Source: Trichuris trichiura
Taxonomy: Eukaryota > Nematoda > Enoplea > Trichinellida > Trichuridae
NCBI GenBank assembly: GCA_037903355.1
Contig: JBAJFE010000014.1
Span: forward strand, 7,502,001-7,566,000
DNA: 64,000 bases
Direction of reading: 5' to 3'
The notes under the pieces: model-generated
The model's database searches: none
Told to the model about the DNA's origin: nothing
What the model saw: the letters and a program-made list of their open reading frames with translations, nothing else
Part shown: one piece after another, positions 10,981 to 42,153 of the stretch
How the letters are laid out: each line of letters opens with the position of its first letter
Numbering within the stretch: position 1 is the stretch's first letter
Made by a program: the position numbers and the translations under genes

Positions 10981-11150
10981 TTGTCTTCGGAAACGTTACT
11001 GCAATCATGTGCACACTGCATGAATTCATCAGCGTTAGTGTGCAAGACCAAACTTGTCTGCGTTAGTGTGCAAGACCGTACTTGTCTTCGGAAACGTTAC
11101 TGCAATCATGTGCGCACTGCATGAATTCATCAGCGTTAGTGTGCAAGACC
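10981..11150. repeat. Tandem duplication in the Merlin 3' region
   Basis: A block of about 69 bp starting TTGTCTTCGGAAACGTTACT is present at 10981-11049 and again at 11082-11150 (period 101). A shorter GCGTTAGTGTGCAAGACC copy lies between them. It follows the transposase stop codon and could be part of a 3' untranslated region. Confidence 0.85.
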
Positions 11151-11217
11151 ATTTGGGCGTGCGTAGCCGCTCAGGGTGGTAAGCTGATTAAGTCTCGCTA
11201 ATCCCCACTTGACCTCC

Positions 11218-11266
11218 TTTGATGTTGCCGCCAATGCCGACGGCGGGCTGATTTCGGACGAGACCC
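11218..11266 (-). repeat. Right terminal inverted repeat of Merlin element
   Basis: This is the partner of the left repeat, ending GGACGAGACCC against the AGGATTTCG target duplication. Confidence 0.88.
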
Positions 11267-11275
11267 AGGATTTCG

Positions 11276-12036
11276 CTGCACCTACAGATGCAAATGATTC
11301 AATGTTTGTTTTCCTGTCAGGGCAGACACTGGCTCTGTTTCCTACCCTTCCACAGACACAGCAAGGCCCAATTTTCTTTCTCTCCCATTTATTATGGTAT
11401 ACCCGTCCTTGAAAGTAAACTTCTTACCAATAGTGGGTATCTTCCTGATGAGTAAAGCATCAGACTTTTCAACTATCGATTTCTGGTTCTCAGTACGTTC
11501 AAGAATTTTGACCTTTAACACTTCAGGCTTTGGAAGATCATCTAGTGCCTCTATCGCTTGCTTGGGGGAATCTTAACTGGGCGGCAAGGTCAGCAACATT
11601 ATGATGGACGGTAAGTCGTCACCGAAGGTAGCTCCCATTTCCTTCAGCTTGTCGACACAATTAGAGAAGGCTGCGAGGTGGTCTTTAACATCACCACTTT
11701 CCCTCATCTTACCAGTGAGCAACGTCTTCAGCAACTATATTTTCCGATTAGGTCTTCTGGATAGATGTATTGACTTTAGTTTCTTCCGCATGTCGTGTGA
11801 TGTTTCAGAAGCAATCAGCGGTTGCAGCTGCGAAAGGCAAATGATCAGGATCAGGTCTGACCGCGCTGCGACATCTCCCTCGATCCAAGCACTCACGGCA
11901 TCACTGTCGTCTTTTTGTTTTGGAAGAGTTTCGTTAACGTACTTTCAAGAACCAAACTTTGTAAGATAAGCCTTAGCCTGCATCTTCCGTGAGTCATAAT
12001 TATCCTTTCCAAGTGGAAAGGCTTTAACCGTAGCCA
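11276..12036 (-). pseudogene. Copia Gag remnant
   Basis: Starting at the ATG at 12036, the frame reads MATVKAFPLGKDNYDSRKMQ, a UBN2/Gag-type N-terminus. It is broken by several stops. Later pieces are recognisable in shifted frames, including SAWIEGDVAARSDLI and DVKDHLAAFSNCVDKLKEMG. The reading stops where the Merlin element enters. Confidence 0.8.
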
Positions 12037-12189
12037 TGACGTAGCACGTGATGTACTCCTCAATTGGTTATCTCAACCATTTGAGCTTAGCGCAGACGAA
12101 CTGCCAGTTACTGGGCCTATAACTTGTCCTTATGGGAAAAAATAATAACAGAGGTGAGTAATCCAACGCGCTGACGTGGTTCAGCCGCT

Positions 12190-12690
12190 AGAGCAGTGTT
12201 TCCCAAGGTCAGGGTCGCCAGGGCCTCCCTGTGAACGCTTCAGAGCGTTTGGCCCCCACCCCCAGTTCTGATTAGTCGATTTTGAGCGCGCTTATTGGCT
12301 GGATGGGAGGACGGAGGGTAGCCGGGACATCATAATGTTGGTGCTGCACAAAGTTCTGTGGGGAAAGCGTTTCCGGAATAGCGTGACGAACACTGACGTT
12401 CTCACCTCCAAGCTTTTGGCCGGCTCCCCCTCCTCGGTCCTCCCTTCCAACCAAGCAGCATTGCGGGGCGAAACAGTATGCAGCTTTCTATTAGGCAGGA
12501 GGCACAGGCAATACTGATCCGAAGGCCGTACCTTCCTATGCACTTCAACACGAACGCCCAGGTGGGCCAAGTGCCCCCTCCCCAGCTCAAGATGGCTACC
12601 CAAGGGCCCCCTTGGAGATTTGGACCCACCTGAACTTCAAGACGGCCTCCCGGTGGAACACATGCTCCACCGTGAAAATTACTGCGCCAA
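12190..12690. repeat. hAT-like repeat remnant related to 3416-3725
   Basis: It begins near 12195 with CAGTGTTTCCCAAGGTCAGG, the same type of end as the hAT-like element at 51591-52540. C/G-rich segments are shared with 3416-3725. No right terminus or target duplication was found, and no transposase is readable. Confidence 0.5.
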
Positions 12691-14200
12691 ATAAAAAACT
12701 TACACGTTTATGGGGTCAAGCAACAAAGAATACAGTACTTAAAAAGATGTTCAAGTAGTGCGACTGTTCAGGCGATGAGTCACTTAATTACTGTCTGCCT
12801 ACATTACATTTCCAACAGAACCTTTCCTCCATAAATCCGGAAACCATTTCCGAGCTGCTTTTGATAATTGCTAATAGCTTTCCCCATAGTTCACCTATAC
12901 TTTTCCAGCGGCTGCGGTAGCGAATAACTCTTTGTTATACTGGAAAAGCGGCACCTGTCAGAGATGCTCCCTTTTGTTGGCCTTATACTCCATCTTTCCA
13001 GCCAGGCTGAAACTTCTCATGATTGCAGTATTAAAATTCAACTCTATGGCCTTGTAGACAGGTGTTGCATGACATATACTGCTTAACATAGAAGCAACAG
13101 TGTACAAAAAAAATTTACTTCAGTAAAAACGGAACTATCTTACGAAACAACCTAATAAGTGACTTTGTGCCCCTTTCGCATGAGGGAAGACCTTTTTGGA
13201 TGTAAGACTTGCTTCCTACAAGCCAACAGGATTCCAATAAAATATCCCCAGCCTTCACGTGGTTCTTGTGTGAGAATCCTGACGGACAAAAGTCTCGGTA
13301 GGCAAAACACTGACACATGAAAAAGAAGTAACGGCGGCGATCAAGCCGCAGCGAAACCATGCCTACGTCTAATCTTAACCGAAGCAAAAGCCCATTTTTT
13401 TAATAGGTAAAAATTGCACGTAAAATTATAAATCATTTTGAAGCTGAAATTGCGCAGTTCTGAAAGCAGGTTTAGCTGACCGACATGCTAAGAGAACAAC
13501 AGAACATGCGATGATACTACAATTTTCGCAACAGAACAGATTACAGCGGCATGCATGGTTTTTCAACATTGCAAACGTTCAAATGCGTTTCTTAGAAAGC
13601 TTTAGTAACAAATTGTGGACAACATGGAGACGTTTGGTGATTCTTAGTCTGAAAGTCTTGAATCGCAACAGACAATCGCTGCTTGAAAAGACGAAAGCTC
13701 TTATATTATACTTTCAGTCTTACTTATTTTTATCGGGAACTCTCCAAGAGACACTTGCGAGGCTCTGCCTTATAGTTCTGGATTTATAAACAATGGAAAC
13801 CAGGTCATTTCGTTAAACATAAGGGTCAAAAGAATAAGAAATACGAATTTACAAATCCTGTTTAATATTGTACTTTAAGACTTCTAAACACTTTAAAACC
13901 AGGCAAAATGTAAACGACAAACGACATTTCCAGAGCAGTTTTCGCGTGTGTTCACGTCGCAGCGCTTTTCGTCAGCTCTCTCAGATTCATACAAACAGTG
14001 GAAAACTTCCACACACTACCAATGAAACAGCTGTGTAGACCAAAGTTGGAAACAAGACAACTAAATTAAGGCTGCTTGATAATGATACAGCGATGAGAAC
14101 AGTAACAGCATTAAAGATGGACGACACGTGCTGGCCTTCAGCGCAAACGATAGAAAAAGACAGCGTTTCACAAAGCAAGATGGAGAGAGCGCACAAAAAT
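12691..14200. other. Downstream flank of USP7, no gene recognised
   Basis: This is AT-rich sequence after the USP7 stop codon that presumably includes its 3' untranslated region. A 90-residue minus frame at 13115-13387 (with YFFFMCQCFAYRDFCPSGF) and a 92-residue plus frame at 13511-13789 match no family I know. They are best treated as chance frames or transposon debris. Confidence 0.4.
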
Positions 14201-32982
<18,782 letters not shown>

Positions 32983-33176
32983 TATATGGACTGTCCTTAT
33001 TGATTTTGCAGATGGATCGTTCTGAAGTCAAAGGTGAAATGCAAACTTTGTCAATAAGTGTAATGCTTAAGCATCTGATTTTAGAAACTCAAGTTTCAAA
33101 CAACCTTTTTTCAGCGTTGACAAAACTTCTTGTTCCAGGCTGACGAGTTTTAAGAAAGTATATTACGTATTTCACA

Positions 33177-33205
33177 CTGACGACGGGTTCAGGCGGGATC
33201 TGAAA
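33177..33205 (+). ncRNA. Diverged hammerhead-like core
   Basis: CTGACGA, C, stem GGGTTC/GGATCT (closed only with G-U pairs), GAAAGCTTCG. It is a single, unmirrored copy about 200 nt upstream of the USP7 start, on the opposite strand. Confidence 0.35.
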
Positions 33206-35115
33206 GCTTCGTGCAGAACGTTTATGGGAGAAATAAGCGTTATAAACAAAAAAGGGGTTAATACCGTAAAAACGTTTCTCAAAAATATATTAAAATTACT
33301 ATTCATTGTGCTCCGACTTTGCTACCGTTAATCTGGTTTAGCAAGCTTGAAAATAAGTGAGCAAGAAATGAGCACTACTTAACGTACAAGTTTTATTCGA
33401 AGCTTTCAGAACGGCCTAATTGCACCGCCAGCAATTTTGGGCGGAATGTATCAAAAATTACAGACGTGCTGGAGCTTGTACAATTAGCCTATTCATTGCT
33501 TTAGTTAAAGGCGTACTAGACCGTATTAATGGGAGAGCAACCCTGCAGAGAACAAAAATAATAATCTTTTTACGATGAATCCGAGTTCCATAGTGATTAC
33601 TCAGCACGAATAACTAAGTTCGAATGTAAAGACAGAAAATGACACAAATGAAATCTAGTTAAGATAGCTACAAATGCGTTGTTGGACAACAAAGTTCTTG
33701 AAGCCTCAACCACACATACTAGTTATTAATTTACAAGCATGTTATATGCAGAAAATCAAAACACATGACCATCTGCATGTTTTATGAGACATTGTTTTCA
33801 ATAAAAAATGGATACAATAGTACCTATCTATACATCATACATATTAACCGTCAGCTGAACGGAAGCTTGCGCCTCGATAGTAATGGGAATCGTGCAAGCA
33901 TAGATCCTTTCGCAGTGTCCGCGTAAACTCAATAAAACATTTGCCTTATGCGTATTAAGTATTTTTTTCTTTCGACAAGGCGTAGATCTGAAAAATGCAC
34001 CAATAAAATTTACTTTCGCCACTATACTTTTCCACTTTAGCCAAGAAAAGGGAGCATCATAAAATGCAAAGATTTTCTCCGACACATAATGACGGAGTGA
34101 AAGTATGCACGTCTGAAAATCATGAGAGAAAGAAAGAACACATGCACTGCTAAAAAGTCCATTGGTTACTACTTCCCCATTCGATTGTACGCAACCAGGA
34201 CAACAATGTAAAAGCATTTCAAAACACAAATGGAAATGCAGCTCAGTTTGAAAAAATACGCTAATAAGAATTACTACGCATTTTCATGATACAATTTACA
34301 GAACCAATGCGATGAGAACGTAGGAAACCGAGAAAGACTCAGGGCTATAGGGACCGGTTAGTCACATCTTCAGCGGAATATCCAGTATTGAAATGTTAGG
34401 CCAGTGAATTTTGACAGTGCCATTATGTTAAGGTATTGTTTGAAGTAAATCAGATTTGCTCAAGAATTCGTTCGTTTTGTTATCGTGCTCCTTTTTTCTT
34501 TTTTCCTTGCTCTTTCTCAGGCAACTCCGAACTCCTACTGTGATAACTCATACCCCGTTACAAGACATTCCACGTTCAAAAACTTCATCATATCCTTCCA
34601 GCGCAATTACGATTTTGTTGCTAAAAAATGTGCAGTTTGCAATGCTGCTTTTCGACCGACAGGACGGCAATCCTTAAAAATTAAAACGACGTAATGCGTA
34701 GCTTAAGCGACCACAGGAACACAAACAATGCACAAATTCTCAACTTTGAAAATGTAATTCCCCTTTGAAAAAATAGTCTGATATTGCGTTAGGGAAAATT
34801 CGACCTGTGAAAAATTTTTACTGCGCAAAGCTTCTGGGAAGTTTTTGTTCCTGCCTCCGGAGAGCAGGTATTGCAGTCCAGAGACCACTCTAACTACTTT
34901 AAAGGACGGAGTTTCTGGGAGGTTTGACGCTTCCGAATTGCCGAAGTACAAGAACAAAATAAAAAAACTTCTTAAGAACTCCTTCCTTTAAAGAAATCAG
35001 AGTGGCTCTGCCACAGCTCTTGCGACGAAGACATGAATAGAAATTTCCCCAGACGCTTCGCCCAATGTCATGTTTCTGAGAAGTATACGTTCGACCATCA
35101 CACATAATTTGACCG

Positions 35116-35143
35116 CGGAAGACGGGTCGCGACAGACCCGAAA
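35116..35143 (+). ncRNA. Mutated hammerhead-like core
   Basis: CGGAAGA replaces CTGAAGA, followed by C, GGGTC/GACCC stem with loop GCGACA, then GAAAGCTCCGG. Loss of the invariant U would be expected to abolish hammerhead cleavage. Confidence 0.35.
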
Positions 35144-35453
35144 GCTCCGGAGAGAGAAGTATATGTTGGAAGAAAGTTAATCCAAGACAAACATTACTTT
35201 CGTAACAGCCTTTTGCATTGATTTCTTTGACTAACAGGATAAAACAGACAAAACAAGCCTGCTTCTTTTTAAGCTAACAGTAGCGCGCTAACAAAGTGAT
35301 TAATAACCTGAGTTGAATAATACAGTCCACACAATGGAATCAGAAGGGTTGAACGTTCAGGTTTAAAGATGATTGTAAGAGCACGCAAGTAAATTAACAC
35401 TGCTTCAGTCGATAAACGCACATCTTACACAGCGAAAGCATGAGCCTGAATAT

Positions 35454-35750
35454 CATAGTGCTTGATCTTCTACGGCTTTTCCCGTTTATTTGTTGTGCTG
35501 GTATCTGTAAATTGAACGAAACAGCTGCTCTACCAACGGATGGGTGAGCCGTTATTAAGAAAAATTGTACAGATATCAATGCACAAGAGCGTTCCGAAAG
35601 CTCTGAAATTAAAAGTTGAGTGCATTGATATCTGTACCATTTTTCTTAATAACGGCTCACCCATCCGTTGGTAGAGCAGCTGTTTCGTCTAATTTACAGA
35701 TACCAGCACAACAAATAAACGGGAAAAGCCGTAGAAGATCAAACACTATG
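35454..35750. repeat. 297-bp palindrome, hairpin family, half-deleted core
   Basis: Arms 35454-35583 and 35621-35750 are near-perfect reverse complements. They contain TTCTACGGCTTTTCCCGTTT and the block GGCTCACCCATCCGTTGGTA. The centre keeps only the 3' half of the hammerhead-like core (GCGTTCCGAAAGCTCTGAAA), collinear with the full core at 48983-49010. The CTGANGA half is missing. Confidence 0.85.
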
Positions 35751-36644
35751 AAACTCCAACCCGTTACGAAGCACCCTGTGTTCGAGCCTGAATATCAACG
35801 TAAACGACTTGCGGGAAAAACAAAACCCTGAAAGGTAAAACATACTATGTAAGTCACCTCGCTAAAAGATTAACGGCTTACCCTCATCGAAAGGAAAACG
35901 GAAAATAGCGTAAACAGACATAAGCCTGAACGGTTCGATCCCCGAACTTTTCTCGCTCGCAAAAACATCAGGGTCATATCAGCCACAAATTATCTTAATG
36001 AAAACTATCGATGCTCTTACAAATCTAAACGACATATAGAACTAGCGACAAACCAGTAGGCACATTTTGCATTCACAGTTCGCAATTCAGCTTTAGACGT
36101 CGACGAAAAGCAGGTAGCTTTAAATCAAATAGTGACATAAATAAAATTACTGTTGAGGCACTACAGTCACGATTTTCTGCAACAGAATGAAAATTTCAGA
36201 CTGTCACGAATTAAGCAGAGCTACAAACAGATTTGGGTGAAATAAACTATTAACAAAAGTGCTCATAACAAATCAGAGCGGCACGAAAACGGGATGCAAC
36301 TGCAAATCCTCAGAAAGGTTTTCACGCAATCTTCACAAGAAAGAAGAATAAAAGCAAGCAATAAAATGACAGAGATCCTATAAAATATTTTTGCCACATA
36401 TTGCGATTCCAATGCAATTGCGAGCAACAGCTTAAATTTTAAGAGAAAAAATTACAAGGAGAATTCAAACTTGCCACACAAAATTCAATTAATTTGGCAA
36501 TTACCTAAGAACTGACAAGCCACTGAAAGCTTTTGTATGCTAATCAAATTCACACTGTGGCACACAAGAAAATAGCGGTAAACTCGCATTCCATTACTGA
36601 AAATGGTTTCGAAAGACAGGATATCTTTTAACAGGCTTGAATAG
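35751..36644. other. No gene recognised
   Basis: This is AT-rich sequence. A GGTTCGATCCCCGAAC word at 35931-35946 looks like a tRNA B box, but no tRNA can be folded around it. Confidence 0.45.
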
Positions 36645-36745
36645 TTTCATAGTAGATCTTCAGGTTCACGGGTTTGGCCTGTTGGTTTAGGCCAAACCTG
36701 TATCCAACAGGCCAAACCCGTGAATCTGAAGATCTACTATGAAAC
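36645..36745. repeat. Short hairpin, truncated member of the family
   Basis: Arms begin GTTTCATAGTAGATCTTCAG and end with the mirror image. The interior is GGGTTTGGCCTGTTGG plus its complement, corresponding to only the outer ends of the hairpin at 43938-44157. The outer flank AACAGGCTTGAATA is also shared. Confidence 0.85.
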
Positions 36746-37314
36746 TGAAAATGGTTATTCAATTTTTAAATTTTGCATCATAAAACGAACGCGCTATTAA
36801 CGAATAAACATAAACCTGTTAGGTACGTAAAGAGGACTCACACATCAGTAACTGAACAAAGCCTTTCCATGTTTTCGCACCTATTAGCATCTCAAATTAT
36901 GACTGCTAATCTATTCACCTGTTAGATGGACATTTATCTAAATAAAAGAGATGCTAGAATACATAAAAAAAATATTATTGACATGCTGTCACGCAGCAAA
37001 CTTTCCTTAAAATCTTTCCATTAAACTTATTGAGACAAGGCAGTTTGTTAGGATTACTACTCTGACGAAGCGGTTACGCTTTGCGCGCCAAAATGAATTT
37101 AGTGACATACAAAACAGATTTCAAAGATAAAAAAGTCCATTTACACTTAAGAAACTAAAAACCGATTAACGGAAAAGTGAAACTGATTCACGGTTGAGAA
37201 GTTAACCTATTTCCATAACTCTTTACCAACCAAATCACTTTTATGAGGCCGAGAAGGAAAGGTGTATACCAGGTTTAAAGTTCCATTATTGAGTGATATG
37301 GAAAGGTACAAACC

Positions 37315-37519
37315 CATAGTTGGTCTTCTGGTTCACGGGTTTGGCCTGTTTGATGTATCTGTAAGTAAACTTCAAAGTGCCCTACCAACGAATGAATGAT
37401 CAAAATTGTTACAGAAAATACAGAACAATTTTGATCATCCATTCGTTGGTAGGGCACTTTGAAGTTTACTTACAGATACATCAAACAGGCCAAACCCATG
37501 AACCAGAAGACCAACTATG
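37315..37519. repeat. 205-bp palindrome, hairpin family without core
   Basis: Near-perfect arms carry GGTTTGGCCTGTTTGATGTA, TCTGTAAGTAAACTTCAAAG and CCCTACCAACGAATGAATGA around a 13-nt spacer. The hammerhead-like core is absent. A weaker outer inverted match (CATTATTGAGTGAT at about 37284 and 37720) suggests a larger inverted unit. Confidence 0.9.
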
Positions 37520-38472
37520 AAACAACCTAAGCTTGTTAAAAGACACTACGTCTTTCGAAAGGTACAAACCGTTTATTTTGGTTTCCCAGACCTAACGCAC
37601 ACAGGGCCTGTATTTGTAAGTTGACAACGGAGTACGTGAGTCTCCGAAAACGCCGGAATTTTGAAAATTGGTGTAAGTGCAAAATAAACGGTTTCTACCT
37701 CTTCGTAATCACTCAATAATGAAATTTCAAAACGCTGTTAAACAATCTCTTATTTTAGGATTGAAGTTTTACCAAGGTGAAAAGAAATCAGCTGAACAAA
37801 AATAAACCCTGCACCACTTTCTACACAAAGTTTTAGAACTTAAAGCACTAATGACTGGTCTGCATAAAGGAGCACCTCTTTGAAAAGTACAGCAACAGTA
37901 AAAACTAGTTCTAGCTTACTTTGCATGATGCAAATGCTGCTGTAGACGACAACTTCAGTTCTAATTCACCTTTAAAATTAAAAACAACTGGCGAACGTTA
38001 TCAAGTAGATACTGCACGGCGCACAAGATAGACAAATAAACAAATCATTTCTCACTTTTTGCTTGCTCACCACACGACCTATTGCTGGCAGAAGATTTCA
38101 TCCGACAAAGAACGAAATTTCCAAGCAGAAACTGCTGGATTCGCAACACAGTCCCTACCTCTCTACTGCTTAATGATTTGCACGTTACAATAGCTTCAAT
38201 GTGATTTACCGTAGCAAAATGAGGGGACGCGAGAAAAGAGACTCCATATAAAATTTAGGGATTTTACGTAGTAAAGACTTACTGCAATAGTGAACTGACT
38301 TTTGAAGTTTTCCAGCAAATTATTTAGTTCTTTCTGAGCAGGAACGTCATTCTTCTGGAGGTTAGACTTTAGAAATTTTGCCTGGCAGGACTAGAAAATA
38401 ATTTCTTGATTAAAAAACTCTCAACTTCTGCACTGCAACATGGAATATTTATTATTTAAAAAGAGGTTAAGT
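37520..38472. other. No gene recognised
   Basis: This is AT-rich intergenic sequence up to the Gypsy LTR. Apart from an AAACCGTTTATTT/AAATAAACGGTTT inverted pair near 37568 and 37680, nothing was recognised. Confidence 0.45.
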
Positions 38473-38595
38473 TGTAGCAGCAGCGTAAGATCAACTGTAG
38501 AGTACGCGACACTTTCTTCAACCAACAACTACAGTAATACATTTAAGAGTGGTCAAGTACAGTGCATTGAGTAATCCCGGTCCTAACTCACTACA
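38473..38595 (-). repeat. 3' LTR of Gypsy element
   Basis: This 123-bp segment starts TGTAGCAGCAG and ends CTACA on the plus strand. It shares AACCAACAACTACAGTA and later blocks with 42154-42267. Confidence 0.75.
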
Positions 38596-38609
38596 TAGCT
38601 CCCTTCCAG

Positions 38610-41600
38610 AATTCATAGTATGAATTCAACGGTAGGAGCAAAGTGGACGTGTCGATCTGTGATCGGAAATGGCAAGTCTGCGAAAGCGAGTTTGACTCTC
38701 TCGAGGGAAACCGTCTTCAACTTGCCGTTGAAGATGACAGAAAACGTCTTGGCGGTCCTCGCGATTACTCTGTAGAGGCCGTCGTACGTCGGTGATAGCG
38801 GCGGGCGAGCCATGTCATGTCTGAGAAAAACATGCGTGCAAGTTTGAAGCTCCTACGGCTGCGTATCGTTGAAGAAAACGCCAGGCATGCGTAACGTTGT
38901 ACCATAGACTAGCTCTGCCGACGCGTGGCGCAGGTCCTCCTTGACTGCGCAGCGCAAGCCCAACAGGACTAACGGTAGGGTATCTGCCCAGGATTGCGAA
39001 GCGAGTGCGTGTGCTGTCAATGCACCTTTTAACTGGCGATGCTATCTCTCGAGCATGCCATTTGATTGGGGGTTATAGGCCGTGGTAGGTGCCAGCTTAA
39101 CATCCAAAAGAGTGGTCCATTCTCGCCAAAGAGAACTTTGGAATTGGGTGCCTTGGTCAGTAGTGACCGTCGCCGGGACACCGAATCGAGCGACCCAGAT
39201 AGGCAGGCACGAAAGCTCGAGCGACTGTCGCGGCATCGGTGTTGCGTATGGGGACCATTTCTGGCCACCTAGTGAAGCGATTAATCATGGTCAAAAGGTG
39301 CGTATACCCGCGTGACGGCTGCAATGGACCTACAATGTCTAAGTGTACGTGGTCGAAATGCCTTTCTGGCACCTCAAAGGTAGTCGGCGGAGTCTGCGTG
39401 TGTCGTTATATACTTTGACTCGTTGACATGCGTCGCAGCTTCGGAGCATTTGTGCGATGTCGCGGTTCAATGCAGGCCATATATACCGTTGAGCAATTAA
39501 ACATCGCGTAGCTCTTCATCTTCTGAATGTGCTGCCGCTAATTGTTTCATTTGGGCGGAATCAAGGGTGACGGATAGTGAGTTAAGGGAAAGCCTGGACA
39601 ATGCATCTGCTGCTGCATTATTCTTGCCCTTGATGTGACGCACGTCACTGGTAAATGCGGTATTATAGTCCAGTTGTCTTACTCTCGTGGGTTGTGCTTA
39701 CACGAACCACGTTGTACGGCCTGTACGAGCGGCTTATGATCAGTAAGTATCATAAGGCGACGAGCTAAAAGATGCCGAAAATGACGAATGGCGGAATACG
39801 CGGCAAGCAGTTCACGTCCAAAGGCGCTGTATCTGGTTTCTCGTGGTGAGAAATGACGAGAAAAGAAGGATAGCAGCTCCCAGCGACCATTTATCTGCTG
39901 CTGGAGGCAGTATCGCTGGCGTCGACGACCAGCGCCAAAGGGGCGTTGTCAGCTGGGTGAGTCAGTAGGGCGGCATTTGCTAAAGCTTGCTTGACGCGTT
40001 GAAACGCGTGAGCGGCTTCTGGTGGCATGTGGAAAGGCTTCTGTGCTGATTCTGCGGAAGTCAGTCGTTCTAATGGCTGTAACACGGTGTCGGCTTGAGG
40101 GATAAAACGGCGATAAAAGTTTATACATCCTAAGAAACGTCGCAGTTCTTTCGTGTTCTACGGCGTGGGAAAGCGTTGTATGGCGTCTATCTTCTGTTGT
40201 AACGGGCGAATACCTTCGGCGGACAAATGAAAACCAAGGAATTCGAAGCTTGCTACGTGGAAAACACACTTGTCGTGATTAAGTTTAACCCCAAAGTCCA
40301 CTAGGCGGCGGAATAAGGTCTGTAAATGTACGTCGTTTTCCTGGGTCATTTTGCTGGCCACTACAATATCGTCTAAATAAACAAAACACAACTCAAGGCC
40401 CCGCATGACTTCGTCGATAAACCTTTGAAAAGTCTGCGCGGCATTTCGCAAACCGAATGGTATGCGCACCTATTCAAAGAGGCCGAAAGGTGTTGTGACT
40501 GCCGTTTTAGGGATGTCTTCTGCGTATACAGATATTTGCTGGTATGCACGGATCAAGTCGATTTTGGAAAATACGTGGCGGCCGTACAGCTGAGAAGAAA
40601 AGTCGTTGAGGTTAGGAGTTGGGTACCTGTCCAGCTTCGTAACATTGTTTAGTTTGCGGTAATTGCCGCATGGGCGCCAAACACCTACTTGATTTTTTTA
40701 GATACTCTGCGTAGCAGTGATGCTCAGCTGCTGCTGGAGGGTCGGATGATTCCCAACCGTAACATACTGTCGAATTCTTGCTTAGCCGCTCGTAATTCTT
40801 CTGGCAGTAAACGTCGTGGGCGGCTAAAAACTGGCAGTCCGAAAGTTGTAATACGGTGTTCAACCGTATGTCTAACCGGCTCGTCTGCAGTAATACAAGA
40901 CGTAAGTTCGGGAAAACGGGCGAGGACGTTATGTGGCTGGCTGGCTGCCTGCACGGCGAAGGGAGCCTGTGTATCGCCGAAAATTAGTTTTGAGCGGTGA
41001 GCCGGTTATAATAGCTTACGTCCTGGCGTCTATGAGTCGTTTGTGCTTCACATCAACCAGGAGGTTGAAATGTCGAAAGAAATGTGCGCGGAGGATTGGG
41101 TGGCGGACACTAGCAACAAGGAAAGACCACGTAAACGAGCGACCAATTCCGAAGTCTAGGGAAAGCTTACGGCTGCCGAAAGTAGCGATGCGTGCGCCGT
41201 TTGCAGCTAACAAAAACATAGCGTCAGTCGGTCACCGCTGGCTACGTGACAACGAATGTACCGGCAACACGCTGACTTCAGACCCGTTGTCGAACAAGAA
41301 TTTCATGTTGGAGATTTTGTCGTGAATAAGGAAAAGGTGGCGGCTGAAAAACGAGGCCGGACCCTCTACCGCCTGGAGTGCCCGGCGAGTCAGTTTCCCA
41401 GAAAAGTACATGGCGGACGGCAACGACGAGCACGGGCGCCGAACTTTCGATGAAAGTAACAGATGCTTGGCTTTGGCGAGGGTGACCTGCGACGCGTGCT
41501 GCGTGACTTGGAAGGGGAGATGGTAAGCGAGCGCACTTGGCGTCACAGCTTAGCCACCTCTTGTTGCAAAACTTTCAATTCGTCTGCATCGTTAGCTGTA

Positions 41601-42063
41601 CTCGTTCCAGCGACTGCGTTGATCGAATTGTTTACCGTCATCAGCTCGTCTGCTGTGCGAGCCAGCTCTTCGATGTCAGCGGCTTGCATAAATTTCAAAA
41701 TGAGCTGAATGTTGGCCAGGAGGCGTTGCAAGAAGAGTTGGCGAAAAATGATGCTTTGAGGGTCCAACATGCCGGTTGCCATTCGATGCGTCCGTCGTAA
41801 TAGCTATGTCGGTTTCCGATCGTTGATCTGCGACACATCCATTAGGGACTGGAATCCCTCGCTGGCTGTTGGCGTGAAACGCTCAAGCAGCATGGCTTTA
41901 AGTGTTTCGTAGGCCTTGGACTGTCCAACAGGTCTTCGATGTCAGCTCCGATAGAATTCGGTGGGGCGGCAATGGTGTAGTGGTACCTTGTTAGGGAGAC
42001 TGTGACGTTAAAGCGAACTGTGCTTCGGCCTGCGCAAACCAGAGTTTTGCATTCCGGGGCCAA
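38610..42063 (-). pseudogene. Gypsy Gag-Pol remnant
   Basis: Gag pieces are read from 42063 (MAPECKTLVCAGRSTVRFNV, then LLANIQLILKFMQAADIEEL). RT follows (RIPFGLRNAAQTFQRFIDEV, catalytic LDDIVVAS, FLGFHLSAEGIRPLQQK), then RNase H start (ALVVDASDTA). Integrase pieces are HVHLDIVGPLQPSRGYTHLL and TTDQGTQF with NPQSNGMLER. A C-terminal segment ends the reading at 38613. Stops and frameshifts occur throughout. Confidence 0.88.
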
Positions 42064-42153
42064 AATGGACGTAGCTTGAGAGCTAGGGCAGAGGTAGACG
42101 GTGACATTTTATCGCACTGAGCGTCCATTTGTCTTGTATCGACGAGTCACCAG

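Larger units (their letters stand above)
9069..11266 (+). mobile_element. Merlin DNA transposon, apparently complete
   Basis: The 9-bp sequence AGGATTTCG flanks the element at 9060-9068 and 11267-11275, matching the 8-9 bp duplications of Merlin elements. Both ends carry inverted repeats of about 45 bp (TCTCGTCCGAAATCAGCCCG inward). The interior encodes a Merlin (IS1016-type) transposase on the plus strand. Insertion is into the second Copia element, and the flanks join cleanly into the Copia frame. Confidence 0.92.
5810..12123 (-). mobile_element. Second Copia retrotransposon, decayed and split by two insertions
   Basis: Gag (from 12036), protease and integrase start (9059-8333), integrase core (7241-6640), linker and RT N-terminus (6240-5830) lie in order on the minus strand. 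A Merlin transposon interrupts it at 9069-11266 and an unclassified element at 7246-8325. Removing both restores colinear Copia protein order. A primer-binding-site-like GTTATAGGCCCAG lies at 12111-12123 upstream of Gag. Many stops and frameshifts show it is an old copy. LTRs were not identified. Confidence 0.85.
32983..35453. other. Upstream flank of USP7, no gene recognised
   Basis: This region should contain the USP7 promoter and any non-coding first exon, but I see no clear core-promoter signal. Two hammerhead-like cores are listed separately (33177 and 35116). Frames such as 33828-34229 (minus) show no known motif. Confidence 0.4.

Noticed and set aside
35931..35946. tRNA B box GGTTCGATCCCCGAAC
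   Set aside because: No A box at suitable distance and no foldable tRNA around it; the nearest D-arm-like block is about 250 nt away in a palindrome.
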